Below, in pieces: positions 1 through 9,099 of a stretch of DNA of 64,000 bases (its first letter is position 1; each line of letters begins with the position of its first letter). The translations under genes and the position numbers were made by a program. The notes below the pieces were generated by a model, which was not told the DNA's origin, searched no databases, and saw nothing but the letters and a program-made list of their open reading frames with translations. Source of the stretch: Microglena sp. YARC (taxonomy: Eukaryota > Chlorophyta > Chlorophyceae > Chlamydomonadales > Chlamydomonadaceae); the NCBI GenBank assembly GCA_022414725.1, contig CM039467.1:15462091-15526090 (forward strand), written 5' to 3'.

Positions 1-819
1 ATTCATAAAATCATAAATGAACTGCAGTTTTTAGTCTATCCCAGGTAGTATTGTATGTGTACTGCTCGATGTACTCCACATTATTTCCCTCTGGGTGAGA
101 CCAGTTTATTATGAATGCATAAGTCGACTCAAGAGTCGACTGATACATATTCACCTAAATTATATACGGCGACTCTGCTTCCAGAGCCTGAAATTATATG
201 TGTAACCCTGTCAACTTGAACTTGGTTACCGGTACATGGCTCCAGCCACCAATTTGGCTGCTCGCCATCTTCGGCATTATCACGTTCGACAGTTATGATG
301 ACAACTTGAAGAAAAACGGAACCATGGTAAACCTCTTCGGCTCTCTTTTAACTGACACGACTGGGCAGCGGTAGGCACGAATCCTGCCAACATGGACATA
401 GCCTCTTTATAATTCAAGTAACTCGCCGTTTTGGACAGTCTTCTTCTAGCAATTGCAGGACACCTTTCCTGTTCTGTACTCAGCATTTCCGACGAGAATT
501 AGTACATTTATCGAGTTACCTTTCCTAATAATATATATCGGGTTTGATAGTCTATGATTAGCAGCTAAAGATTTATAAGTCGGCTTATTTTAGCTTGTGA
601 GTGTGAGAAGTACCGTAATTGAGACTCAGAAAACCTTCAAAAAGGAAAATTATAAAACTCTGAATTCGAGTAAGAGAGCATATCTCTATCCTACTAATAT
701 ATAGTTCCCTGAACGTGGATATTTATATAGCTTCGCGCAAGGGATAAAAAGGGCCTGCAATACTACAGTACTACACGAGTCTACCGCCAGAGGCAGCGGC
801 TTGCAATAGAGCTGGAGCC
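1..819. other. No gene recognised
   Basis: AT-rich DNA with only short open frames and no recognisable domain. A perfect 9-bp inverted repeat (AGTCGACTC, 2-base spacer) lies at 122-141. Confidence 0.6.
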
Positions 820-860
820 ATGTACGGTAACCAAGATAAGGTTCAAGTTCTTGAGGCGGG

Positions 861-1130
861 AGTGTGGGGAGGGTCCATTGCGTCGTATACGGTGACTATA
901 GCAAGCTCCGGCTTTCGTTGTGGTGTCCTCAACATCACGTCCTGTGAGTAACTATATTACACGGATGTAACAATTTCAATTTCAATTGCGTCATATACGC
1001 AGCTTTACTGGGGTGGATGCATCTCAGGAGGCAGGCTATGCTGGCTCGGTTGCGTCTCAGGACGCAGGCTAGGGAATTGATTGCGTCTCAGGACGCAGAG
1101 CTGGGGGTCATCCAGAAAAACCCTGTATGG
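861..1130 (+). mobile_element. Degenerate family B element (GGTTGTTCA-type), with nested insert
   Basis: This copy has the internal motifs of a repeat family seen at least five more times here: GGGTCCATTGCGTC, GCGTCTCAGGACGCAG and GAGCTGGGGGTC. Other copies lie at 10438-10626, 48254-48466, 61148-61350 and 63624-63812. A segment of about 90 bp (886-975) looks inserted; it recurs inverted at 61025-61112 beside another copy. No transposase is encoded, so it is probably a non-autonomous TIR element. The outer ends of this copy are eroded. Confidence 0.55.
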
Positions 1131-1361
1131 GTCCCCTTGCACAAAGCAGCTACCCAGAGGATTCAGAGAGGAAGGCAGAGAAATTACCACAAAAGGTTAA
1201 AGTGACAGCCTGACGGAGTGGGAATTTCCAGGCATTTACATGGTTGGGGTATCATCTCCCGTTTGCAAACACCGACAGCTACAATATCATTAACAAGCTA
1301 GACCGCAGTCACGGAATTCCTAGGCTGAGGAGGTATGTCGAAGACTCTAAGAGATGCATGG

Positions 1362-1563
1362 CACTGTTTCTTTTTGGACTACGCATAGCAGCTTCTAGGT
1401 AGCTCCCTTTGCCCTTCCTTTGGCCTGACGAAAAGCTAGCCAGTGCGCCTGAAAGCTGATATGATAGTCACTCCAATGCAGCTGAAAACTGCGGGCTTGA
1501 CCGAGTGGCTGGCTGATGGAGCTGGCTGGAAGCTGCCATGAGTAGCACAAAAAAGAAACAGTG
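1362..1563 (+). mobile_element. Family A MITE (hAT-type), complete copy
   Basis: A 202-bp non-autonomous element with inverted ends: CACTGTTTCTTTTT and GGACTACGCATAGCAGCTTC at the left, their complement (AAAAAAGAAACAGTG) at the right. The flanking octamers (ATGCATGG / GTGCCGGG) match at 5 of 8 positions, compatible with an aged target duplication. The clean copy at 2624-2826 identifies the family as hAT-like. No coding capacity. Confidence 0.75.
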
Positions 1564-1574
1564 GTGCCGGGCCC

Positions 1575-1835
1575 ACGGAGAGGGGAAGACGCGGCTAAAT
1601 ACAAGGCGTCAGATTTAACGAGCGTAGTCCTGCAGGCAGAGAAAACATTGCATTAGGCAAGACAATTACGATGAGCAGTGCCAGGTTGTGGGTTTTGGCT
1701 GCAAGGAGAGGGGAGGAGGCGGTAAAATAAAAGGCGTCAGACTTAGCAAGTGTAGTTCCTGCAGGCATAAAATACATTGCATTAGGCGAGACTAACACAA
1801 TGAGCAGTGCCATTTTTTGTTTTGATTGCAAGGAA
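1575..1835. repeat. Two-copy tandem repeat of about 130 bp
   Basis: Two diverged head-to-tail copies share GGCGTCAGA, CCTGCAGGCA, CATTGCATTAGGC and ATGAGCAGTGCCA in the same order. No coding signal. Confidence 0.6.
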
Positions 1836-1877
1836 TTTCACCCCAGAATGCAGTCGGTGAAAGTCATTTCACAACTA

Positions 1878-1979
1878 AATAGGGATCGGTGATATGATAG
1901 TATATCATCATATGAGATCATATGATGAGCTCGCGGTCAGCCTAAGGCATCATATGATGCGCTCAAATGTACGGCACAC
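1878..1979. mobile_element. Family C palindromic element, partial
   Basis: Starts AGGGATCGG, then runs of ATCATATGAT-type palindromes, as in the fuller copies at 4538-4717, 10163-10326 and 12262-12420. The right part is replaced by a family A MITE starting at 1980. Confidence 0.5.
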
Positions 1980-2182
1980 CACTGATTCTTTTTGGGGCTA
2001 CGCAAAGCAGCTCCTAGGTAGCTCCCTTTACCCGTCCTTTGGCCTGTCCGAAAGCTAGCTAGTGCGCGTGAAAGCTGATATGATGGTCACTCCAATGCAG
2101 CTGAAAACTGTGGGCTTGACCCAGTGGCTGGCTGATGGAGCTGACTGGAAGCTGCCATGAGTAGTCCAAAAAAGAAACAGTG
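1980..2182 (+). mobile_element. Family A MITE (hAT-type), complete copy
   Basis: 203 bp, the same length as the copy at 2624-2826. Ends are CACTGATTCTTTTT and AAAAAAGAAACAGTG. The immediate 8-bp flanks do not match. Instead, a 29-bp direct repeat (27 identities) flanks the element at 1951-1979 and 2183-2211. Confidence 0.75.
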
Positions 2183-2559
2183 CATATGATGCGCTTGAAT
2201 GTACGGCACACGTGAAGGCGCAAGTGACTGTACAGCAGGTTTGTCCAGACTCGCATTCCTTCATTCGCGCGTTTCTCCTTCTGTAATGCACGTTTAGCGT
2301 CCTGCTTTTCCTTCATTTTTTTTATTATCGACTAGAAGATTACGCCAAGCCCCCACTAATGGCGAAACCTCGTGTCATTAAGAATCCTCTGAACAGTACC
2401 GGCACGCAGTACATCAAAACCGCGAGTGGCATTTGGAGGTGCTTCTGGAGCACTTGAATACGGGGAAGCGCCGTTATCACGAGCTTCTCTCCACGGTCAT
2501 CAGCAAGAAATCCGCAACCATGGGCGCCTGCAGTTTCTCCTGCAGGGGAGCTAGCACGC

Positions 2560-3079
2560 AAGTTGCCAATTGTGGGAGCCAGGTGTAGGCTGAGGAAGGT
2601 TGCACTCAATGTGCCCTTCCCCACACAGTTTCTTTTTTGGGCTACTCATGGCAGCTTCCAGTCAGCTCCATCAGCCAGCCACTGGGTCAAGCCCACAGTT
2701 TTCAGCTGCATTGGAGTGACCATCATATCAGCTTTAAAGCGCACTAGCTAGCTTTGGGTCAGGGCAAAGGACGGGTAAAGGGAGCTACCTAGAAGCTGCT
2801 ATGCGTAGCCCAAAAAAGAAACAGTGCTTCCCCATGTGCAAAATAGCAGCTTTTAGGCTGCTAGCAATGCACGTCACAAGCGCTGCCGCCGAAAGGAACT
2901 GGTCCAAGTGTGGATGGGTATACTGTGACGCCAGGCGAAACAGGTTGAGCATCAACAAGGCTGAGCAGATAGTCGCCATTATGGCACACCATGGAGCTAG
3001 TGGCAACGCTGATGAGCTGGTGTCCATGGAGCTGGTGTCCATGGACCACATGCTGCCTAACAATGATGATGATGAGTAA
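2560..3079 (+). pseudogene. hAT-family transposase C-terminal fragment, interrupted by a MITE
   Basis: The frame 2835-3079 encodes a sequence with the hallmarks of the hAT C-terminal dimerisation domain: LAMHVTSAAAERNWS, then CDARRNRLSINKAEQ, then an acidic end (NNDDDE) and a stop. In hAT transposases the A-x-S-x-x-x-E-R-x-W/F-S and RNRL signatures form the dimer interface. The frame is broken at 2624-2826 by a 203-bp MITE flanked by CTTCCCCA. Removing the MITE and one target copy joins 2623 to 2835 in frame, extending the same reading upstream (...KVALNVPFP|MCKIAA...). Further upstream (2380-2560) a second frame looks weakly coding, so another frameshift is likely. This is a dead transposase remnant; the catalytic DDE part is not visible. 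Confidence 0.75.
2624..2826 (-). mobile_element. Family A MITE with perfect 8-bp target duplication
   Basis: 203 bp, with terminal inverted repeats CACAGTTTCTTTTTTGGG and GCCCAAAAAAGAAACAGTG (one mismatch over the first nine bases). It is flanked on both sides by the octamer CTTCCCCA (2616-2623 and 2827-2834). An 8-bp duplication is the signature of hAT superfamily insertion. It lies inside a decayed hAT transposase frame, in the opposite orientation to the copies at 1362 and 1980. Confidence 0.88.
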
Positions 3080-3260
3080 ATTTGCACTCCCTGGAGGAAG
3101 GCCCAGCAAAGGGACTCTAATACGCAATGTCTTATAAAAAAAAAAATGGATACTAACCTTTCTATTTTTAAAATATTTTTATCCTTTTTTTCTTTTTATT
3201 AAAAAAAAAAGTGGATACTTCCTTCCTTAGCACGACTTTGAACTGCTTAGTCACGCTGCT

Positions 3261-3391
3261 TTCTTTTCCACTGCAAGCAGCAGCTTCTAGGCAGCTCCCC
3301 AGGCTGGCTATTCAGTCAGCCTGGGGCAAGCTAGTGCTCTTTGAAGGGACGTAACCCAGCAGCTGGGTCAGGGAGATGCATAAAAGCTGCT
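3261..3391 (+). mobile_element. Family A-related element, partial
   Basis: Contains the left-end motif AGCAGCTTCTAGGCAGCTCC and a weak right end (GATGCATAAAAGCTGCT). The interior is shortened and contains its own hairpin (CCAGGCTG...CAGCCTGG). Confidence 0.5.
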
Positions 3392-3570
3392 ATATATAAT
3401 ATGTCTATGTGTGTGTTCAATGTTCCGCGAATCCGAGCTTTTCTTGGAATAGACACTGTGAATTGTATTGTGACTTCCTGGCCGGCGTACATGAAGAATA
3501 AAAGCTACTTGAAGTCTTGGATACATCCCTTCACATCCCCTTAAATTATATCTTTTTTCTGCCAACGTTT

Positions 3571-3820
3571 GCTGAAACAAGTCCTAAGCAGCGTCGCAAG
3601 CGACGCGGAAATTTGGCGAAGTGTGTTGGCAACGGAACGAAAGGTGGCAACGGAACGAAAGGTGGCAACGATGGAGCTGACCGAAGCGAGTTAGTTACGC
3701 GACCGTTGGATGACGAGTCAGGCTTCAAGTTCATTTTCTTTTTCGGTCGGACGGACAAATGGGTAAACATGGGGGCTCCCGCCCCCTTGAAGAGGGGGCT
3801 CCGCCAAAAATCATATGACA
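3571..3820 (+). repeat. Family D dispersed repeat
   Basis: One of five copies (also 6688-6905, 11755-11860, 15829-16045, 45007-45172). Shared order: CAAGTCCTA-GCAGCGTCGCAA, GCGACG, AAATTGGCG, TGGCAACGGAACGA, GAGCTGACCGAAG, TTAGTTA, a GGACGGACAA motif, then a GC hairpin (CCCCCTTGAAGAGGGGG) followed by CTCCGCCAAAAA. Here the GGAACGAAAGGTGGCAAC segment is duplicated in tandem. The A-rich end and terminal hairpin suggest a SINE-like or other non-autonomous element. The reading frames through it are shadows. Confidence 0.6.
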
Positions 3821-3918
3821 GTATGATATCATATTGGTCCCGGGAAGAAATCATCTGATTTGCCCATCCCTACATCTAAAACAAAAGAGCAACCTAAAGA
3901 AGCAGATTTATTCCTCAG

Positions 3919-3942
3919 CCCCCCCCCCCCCCCCCCCCCCCC
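3919..3942. repeat. Poly-C tract (24 bases)
   Basis: Uninterrupted run of C followed by eight A. Length is uncertain, as expected for homopolymers. Confidence 0.8.
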
Positions 3943-3949
3943 AAAAAAA

Positions 3950-4537
3950 ACCTTTATAACTGTTTCCCAGGTATTTATAACTTTCTACTGAGTGAGTCGT
4001 TTCATTTAGACAGGTCGATGCGTATTGGCGAGGCGATTCCATTTGCACTGTCGCGGTCGTCATGCATTGCATATAGGGGGGTCGAGACCATGTGGGATGA
4101 GGCTGGACGAGGGGGTACAGCTTGAGGGTTCACAACGAATCTTAAAAAGGAAGGTTGTCGACTTGCAAAGTTGCCGTCACTACGAAGATATACAATACGC
4201 TCAGTGAACTATCTCATCATGATCTTGATTGATTTTCAGCACTCCAATGAGACCACCCAACTTGGCTGGCTGGCTATGGGCTGGCTATGGGAAGCAAGAA
4301 TGTCATCTTTTCTCTGGTTCCACTCAATATTATGGAGTTTTACTGATGTAATGTGAAAGGGGGGATCATTTGCTGTAAGGTGAGCTAACTGACCGTAAGT
4401 TTCATGGGGTCGCCCCCACCCATCCACCCACCTCTTCATAAAGAATTCAACTTTTTCGGCCCCGTCAGTTTTTGTTTGTTTTTACACCCTCCCGCACGAA
4501 GCCGAACTGTACACCACAGGACAGTAGCACACGTAGA
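3950..4537. other. No gene recognised
   Basis: Moderately AT-rich DNA with short open frames only. A short direct repeat (GGCTGGCTATGG) lies near 4263-4290. Confidence 0.5.
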
Positions 4538-4717
4538 TAGGGAAAGCCAATATGATAGCATATGATATCATGTCATCGTATGATATCATATGATGCCAGC
4601 TGTCTGACTAGGCTGAAGTTGCCATTTATATACAATATCATAGCATACAGTTTGTATGATATCATATGACATCATACTCGACTTCGTTCAACATCATATG
4701 ATATGCCGGTCCCTACA
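4538..4717 (+). mobile_element. Family C palindromic element, near-complete
   Basis: About 180 bp rich in self-complementary ATCATATGAT/GATATC motifs, with a central GTCTGACTAGGCTGAAGTT and a right end ATATGCCGGTCCCTAC. It aligns with 10163-10326 in the same orientation and 12262-12420 in the opposite one. The ends (AGGGA-CGGCATATCATATG type) are inverted repeats. The right end overlaps the 3' end of the gamma-CA-like reading frame. Confidence 0.65.
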
Positions 4718-4938
4718 CTTAGACCTACCCCCATCCTCTTGTGCAGTAGCTCCATGACCTCTGCATGCTCCTTGGACCTCTCCACGTAGTGTGTAGGCAG
4801 AGTCATCAGGTACTCCCTCTCAGCAGGCTTCACGTCACGCAACTTCCTGGCAGGGTTGCCGGCCCACACCTCACCGGGGGGGACCACGGCGTCCTCCTCC
4901 ACATAAGATCCTGCGGCAACGATGGCGAAGGCGCTCAC
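4672..4938 (-). CDS. Gamma-CA-like exon 4 (terminal as drawn)
   Basis: Acceptor CCCATCAG|GTGAGC. Encodes VSAFAIVAAGSYVEEDAVVP, GEVWAGNPARKLR and a helical tail (PTHYVERSKEHAEVMELLHK). A good donor GG|GTAGGT at 4729/4728 may end the exon there. If it is not used, the stop is TGA at 4672 inside a family C element. The 5' 60 bases of this exon are copied four more times upstream in intron 3. Confidence 0.8.
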   Translation of the reverse strand: MSAFAIVAAGSYVEEDAVVPPGEVWAGNPARKLRDVKPAEREYLMTLPTHYVERSKEHAEVMELLHKRMGVGLSVGTGISYDVERSRV

Positions 4939-7900
4939 CTGATGGGTGGGGGTGGGGGCAAAAAACAAACTTAGGCACGGGTGGGGTGGGGTGGGGGTTG
5001 GCGTTGGGGTTAGGGGTGGGGGGACCACGGCGTCCTCCTCCACAAAAGAGCCTGCAGCAACGATGGCGAAGGCGCTCACCTGATGGGTGGGGGTGGGTCA
5101 GGTTGGGGGGGGGGAGGGAGGGAGAGTGGGGGACACGGTGTCCTCCTCCACGAAAGAGCCTGCAGTTACGGTGGCTAAGGCGATCACCTGATGGGTGGTG
5201 GCAAAAAATAAAGTCAGGCGGGGGTGGGTGGGGTGGGGTGGGGGAGGGGGGTGGCGTTGGGGTTGAGGGTGGGAGGGGACCACGGCGTCCTCCTCTGCGG
5301 AAAAGCCTGCAGCAACAATGGCGAAGGCGCTCACCTGGGAGGGTGTGTGTGTGTGGTGGTGGTGGTGGGGGGGGGGGGGGGGAGGGAGGGAAGAGTGGAG
5401 GTCACGGTGTCCTCCTCCTCGTAAGAGCCTGCAGCAATGATGGCACAGGCGCTCATTTGGGAGGGTGGGGGTGGGGTAGCATTGGGGTGGAGAGAGGGGT
5501 GGGGGGGGGTCAGGTTGGGGGTGGGGGGGGCAGTCGAGATGGGGTAGGGGGTTGGGGTGGATGTGGGGTAGGGGTTGAGGTTGGAGGTGGGGGTGGGAGT
5601 GGGGTCGAGGTGGGGGTGGCAGTGGGGTTGGGGGTGGAAGGGGTGGAGGCCTGGGAACATCATTATCATTGGTGTAATAGTGGGTGTGGAGTTGGCTCTC
5701 TGTAGGGAGCCATGCCTACCCCAAGCGCTGTTCTTTTCAGCTACAAGCAGCAGCTTCTAAGTAGCTCCCTAGGCCACAATTGGGTAAAGACACAAGATTT
5801 CATAGGTGCCAAAAGGCTGATTCTGCCAGCTTCAAGGTGCACTAGCTTGCTTTGGGTTCGACTGAATAGATGGCCAGGGGAGCTGCCTAGAAGCTGCTGC
5901 TGGCAGCTGAAACGGACAGCACTGGGGGTAGGCATGGCTCCCTACACATAGCCGACTCCACACCAACACTGGCACCAATGTTAATGATGTTCCAAGGCCT
6001 CCACCCCGACCCCCACTGCCACCCCCAGCTCAACCCCGCTCCCACCTCCTCCCCCACATCCAACCCTACCCCTTACCCCATCTCAACCGCCACCCTCTAC
6101 CCCGACCCCCACTGCCCCAGCTGTGCCTACCTCAGCACCCTCGGCGATGACAGCACCGATGCCAATGAGGGCATTGCTACCGATCTTGCATCCTTTCAAG
6201 ACAGCACCGTGACCAATGGAGACGTTGTCTCCAATCTCAACGGGTGGGCTGAACTCGCTGGCGCCGCCGATAAAGGCGCTATCTTGAATGTTGCAATTCT
6301 TGCCGATGGTCACAGGCTGCCTGTCTCCTGCAACGAGAGGATTAAATTGGTCTTGGTACATTGATTTAGTTGGGTAGATTGGTTTGGATTTGGTTGAGTG
6401 GATTGGATTTGATCGGATTTGGTCAGGTGGATTTGATTTGATTTGGTCAGGTGGATTTGATTTTAATTGATTTGGACGGGTGAATCGATTTGGTCGGGTG
6501 GATTGATTTGGTCGTGTGGATTGATTTGAATTGATTTGGACGGGTGGATTGATTTGGTCGGGTGGATTGATTTGAATTGATTTGGACGGGTGGATTGATT
6601 TGGTCGGGTGGATTGATCCTGCAACCAGTGGATGGTGGGTCTTAGTCTTAGAAGTCAGGTATTGAACCGCTCAGTAGATTTTTATGAAACAAGTCCTATG
6701 CAGCGTCGCAAGCGACGAGGAAAATTGGCGGAGTGTGTTGGCAACGGATCGACAGGTGGCAGCGATGGAGCTGACCGAAGCCACTTAGTTATGAGACAGT
6801 TGGCTGACATGGCAGGCTTCAATTTTTTTTGTTGGACTGTCAAACGGACAAATGGGTAACCCTGGGAGCTCCTCCCCCAACCACAAGGGGGGCTCCCCCA
6901 AAAATAGTTTTGGAAAGCTTTTGACTTCCTCTTTCACATTACCCAAAACAACTTAACTTTCATCGTGGCAATTGTCTTCAATAATTAGAGTACTTTATAC
7001 CTCCCAGACCTGGACAAGCTTTAAACTGTCTTGTCTCCTTCGTATGGTCTCGGTTTTCCGGGGGTATTGCACGGGGGGACTTGGAATTGGAAGAAGTTGT
7101 TAGTAACCATGTAATAATCCAATCCGATCAATCTTGCAGACTCTGTGTGGTTTTTCTATGGCAAGCGCTCGTCTTGGTCCTTCAATCACTCTTTACATTT
7201 TGGGCTATGCAAAGCAGCTTCTAGGCAGCTTCTCCCCCCCAATCCTTGAGCCACATCTGAGGCTAGCTAGTGATTTTGGAAGCTGACAAGACAAGCAGTC
7301 CAAGGCAGCTGAAAGCTTTGGACTTGACCCAGTGGCTAGCTAATAGAACTGGCTTGAAGCTGCCATGCGAGCAAAGGGAGCTCAAGGTCGTGTAGCTATG
7401 TGACTGGGTGATATGTACATGTATTGTAGTCCAAGGGCAGCCCTGGGGTCCTGGTGGTAGTTAGGCGCTGTGAGCGTGAGTGCTGTGGCTAGCTAATAGA
7501 ACTGGCTTGAAGCTGCCATGCGTATCTCCCAAAAGAAACATTGCCTTCATTGGCACTGGCGTTAAGATTGCCTGTAACCGGCTGTAACTCTAGCACATCA
7601 TGTACCCCCATCTCTCCCATTCTGCAACAGAAGCATATCCTGTAACTCGCGCATTGTCTCGGGATGTAGATAAAGCATACTCTGCTATTGTAGCAGCTTA
7701 TGGCTCCCTGTGACTTCAGCACATCATTTAACCCCAGGTCTATCTTGGTCAGCAAGACAAGCATATCATGTACCTCGTGTAAAGCACTTAATCAGCCTGA
7801 AGCTGATGCATATTCAGCTATCGTGGAGGTTTATGGCTCCTTGTGACTTCAACACATCATCTAGCTCCAGGCCTTTCTTGGTCTGCAAGAGAAGTATGTC

Positions 7901-8873
7901 ATTTAACTCATGTAAAGCACTTAATCTGCCAGAAGCATATTATGCTATTGTGGAGGTTTATGGCTCCCTGTGACTTCAGCACATCATCTACCCCCAGGCC
8001 TTCCTTCGACGGCAAGAGAGGAATGTTTAACAACTCAGGCACTTCCTCAGCCTGCATTAGGAGCACATTCTGCAAAAGTAGCTGTTTTTGTGCCTGAGAC
8101 TTAGCACGTCACATATCGCCAGCACTTCCTCTATCTGAAACTTGCATACTACATAAGTTAGGATGTTAGACGACCCCCACAGCGTTGTGGAGCAGGCTTG
8201 TCTTGGGTCACTAATGGCCTGTCAATGGCAACGTAATGAATGAATAACTGGTGCTATTTCCTGGTATGTGTATCAAGCATGCTGAGTAGCTGTACCAAGT
8301 TGTAAGTCTGAGAATCTCACGTCTCGTTTGAATAGACAGGCTCTTGGGGCCTCTGGTAGCATCTTTGAGGGGGAAACCAAGTACAATGGCTTCATGATTG
8401 AACACATCCTGCTTCCCTGGAATAGTACTCATTAACCTGCTTCACTGTGATGGCAAGCAGGACGGATTTGTCCAAAGCTAGATGCTAGCCATCGATGACG
8501 CACTTACCACGGATGCTAGCATTGTACCAAACGGACGAAGAGGGGCCAATTGTGACATCCCCCAGAACGCTGGCCGATGGTGCGACCCAGGAGCCTGTCA
8601 CGTCAGGGTAGCTGTATTGCACGGGGGCGACATTGACGTGCCTGCATACTGCATCCAGGCAGACAGAAGTATTGCGTGATTCCGATGGTGCACAGCACGA
8701 GCAGAACAAGCGGCAATCAGTCGGTTGACGAAATACTTACAGACTTCCTCGTGGGAGTAAATGCCCTGCAGCACACAGCCAGTGCGCTCAAGGGCTTGAC
8801 CGGCTTCCCTAAGGGCGAAGGATACCCTCCAGAGCGCAGTCTTAGCAAAGCTAATGGGATTCAGAGCGGACAT
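4672..8873 (-). CDS. Gamma-carbonic-anhydrase-like protein (complex I-associated type), four exons
   Basis: Exons 8873-8741, 8648-8508, 6327-6131 and 4938-4672 join with consistent phases into 245 residues. The family folds as a left-handed beta helix trimer; plant and algal members form the matrix domain of mitochondrial complex I. Visible: an N-terminal segment with REAGQALERTGCVLQG (about 23-38) typical of the plant/algal group, hexapeptide repeats from about 60 (WVAPSASVLGDVTIG), the IRGD motif (90-93), NIQD (104-107), IGDNVSIGH (123-131), and the C-terminal VWAGNPARKLR. Of the three zinc-ligand histidines in active enzymes only the middle one (His131) is kept. Gly112 and Lys136 stand where the others belong, so this is probably a structural, non-catalytic gamma-CA-like subunit. 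Start is the first ATG before the conserved N-terminus. The last 19 codons run into a family C repeat; splicing at GG|GTAGGT (4729/4728) to an unseen exon is possible. Confidence 0.88.
4939..5470 (-). repeat. Tandem array of partial exon 4 copies with splice acceptors
   Basis: Four diverged copies of the first 60 or so bases of exon 4 plus adjoining C-rich intron sequence lie upstream of the real exon. Copy starts on the minus strand are 5079, 5187, 5334 and about 5454, at spacings of 141, 108, 147 and 120 bp. The first three keep an AG before GTGAGC or GTGATC; the fourth has lost it. Translated copies remain recognisable (e.g. SAFAIVAAGSFVEEDAVVP, IALATVTAGSFVEEDTV). The spacer is GT/GGGGT-rich on the plus strand, with a G run at about 5367-5381. 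Confidence 0.85.
5525..6115. repeat. Large inverted repeat in gamma-CA intron 3
   Basis: The left arm (about 5525-5775) and right arm (about 5873-6115) are reverse complements over roughly 240 bases around a loop of about 100 bases. Inner arm parts are TGTAGGGAGCCATGCCTACC and AGCAGCTTCTAAGTAGCTCC with their complements. Outer parts include GGAACATCATTA and GGTGGCAGTGGGG. The inner 5701-5946 resembles a family A-type TIR element. The right arm ends 15 bp from the exon 3 donor. A copy of the left arm lies at 13028-13245. Confidence 0.8.
6131..6327 (-). CDS. Gamma-CA-like exon 3
   Basis: Acceptor CTCGTTGCAG|GAGAC, donor GCTGAG|GTAGGC. It is 197 bases and encodes DRQPVTIGKNCNIQD to GIGAVIAEGAE, the core beta helix with the degenerate zinc site. 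Intron 2 (6328-8507) carries an 18-bp minisatellite, family A and D elements and a 131-bp tandem array. Confidence 0.9.
6365..6622. repeat. Minisatellite, GGTGGATTGATTTGGTCG type
   Basis: A variable unit of about 18-24 bp (GGTCGGGTGGATTGATTTG with AATTGATTTGGACG variants) repeated at least ten times in gamma-CA intron 2, starting about 38 bp from the exon 3 acceptor. Confidence 0.8.
6688..6905 (+). repeat. Family D dispersed repeat
   Basis: Starts CAAGTCCTATGCAGCGTCGC and ends with a hairpin of the CTCC...GGGG type and CTCCCCCAAAAA. It matches 3571-3820 over its whole length, without the duplicated GGAACGA segment. Confidence 0.65.
7190..7376 (+). mobile_element. Family A MITE, degenerate
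   Basis: Left end CACTCTTTACATTTTGGGCT, then AAGCAGCTTCTAGGCAGCTT; right end GGCTTGAAGCTGCCATGCG. The last bases of the right TIR are missing. A second right-end fragment with the missing part (CCAAAAGAAACATTG) lies at 7488-7546. Confidence 0.65.
7488..7546 (+). mobile_element. Family A MITE right-end fragment
   Basis: GGCTAGCTAATAGAACTGGC repeats the sequence ending the copy at 7190-7376 and continues into CCCAAAAGAAACATTG, the family A terminus. Confidence 0.6.
7570..8160. repeat. Tandem array, about 131-bp unit, 4-5 copies
   Basis: Units share TATGGCTCCCTGTGACTTCA, GCACATCAT, CCCCAGG, TTGGTC-GCAAGA, AAGCATAT and AAAGCACTTAATC in fixed order. It lies in gamma-CA intron 2. The open frames at 7710-8097 are its translation and not genes. 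Confidence 0.75.
8508..8648 (-). CDS. Gamma-CA-like exon 2
   Basis: Acceptor GGATGCAG|TATG and donor CGTG|GTAAGTG. The exon of 141 bases completes the split Leu codon and ends one base into the Gly codon of IRGD. It encodes the first beta-helix turns (SWVAPSASVLGDVTIGPSSS). Intron 1 is only 92 bp. Confidence 0.88.
8741..8873 (-). CDS. Gamma-CA-like exon 1
   Basis: Begins at ATG 8873 and encodes 44 codons plus one base. The donor is T|GTAAGT (intron starts 8740). The open frame continues upstream without an ATG, so 8873 is the simplest start. Confidence 0.85.
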
Positions 8874-9099
8874 GGCTGAACCTACGCCGAACAACCTATG
8901 TGACGCGTTACAATGTGCAGTGATGAGCGATGAAAGAAACAAGCCGTGTACTGCAAACTTTGTGCAGTACCATTTTAAGCCACGCCACTCGATTTCGGGG
9001 GGGGGTAACTAGTACGGGTAATTTGGCACGTAATTTGGTTCTTCTCGCCTGACTTCGTAATTGCCTCTCTTAATTCCCAACATACTTCCTGCCATGAGT

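Noticed and set aside
2226..2316. Minus-strand frame with KEKQDAKRALQKEKRANEG
   Set aside because: Short, charged and coiled-coil-like, but bounded by a MITE and without a start context or family match.
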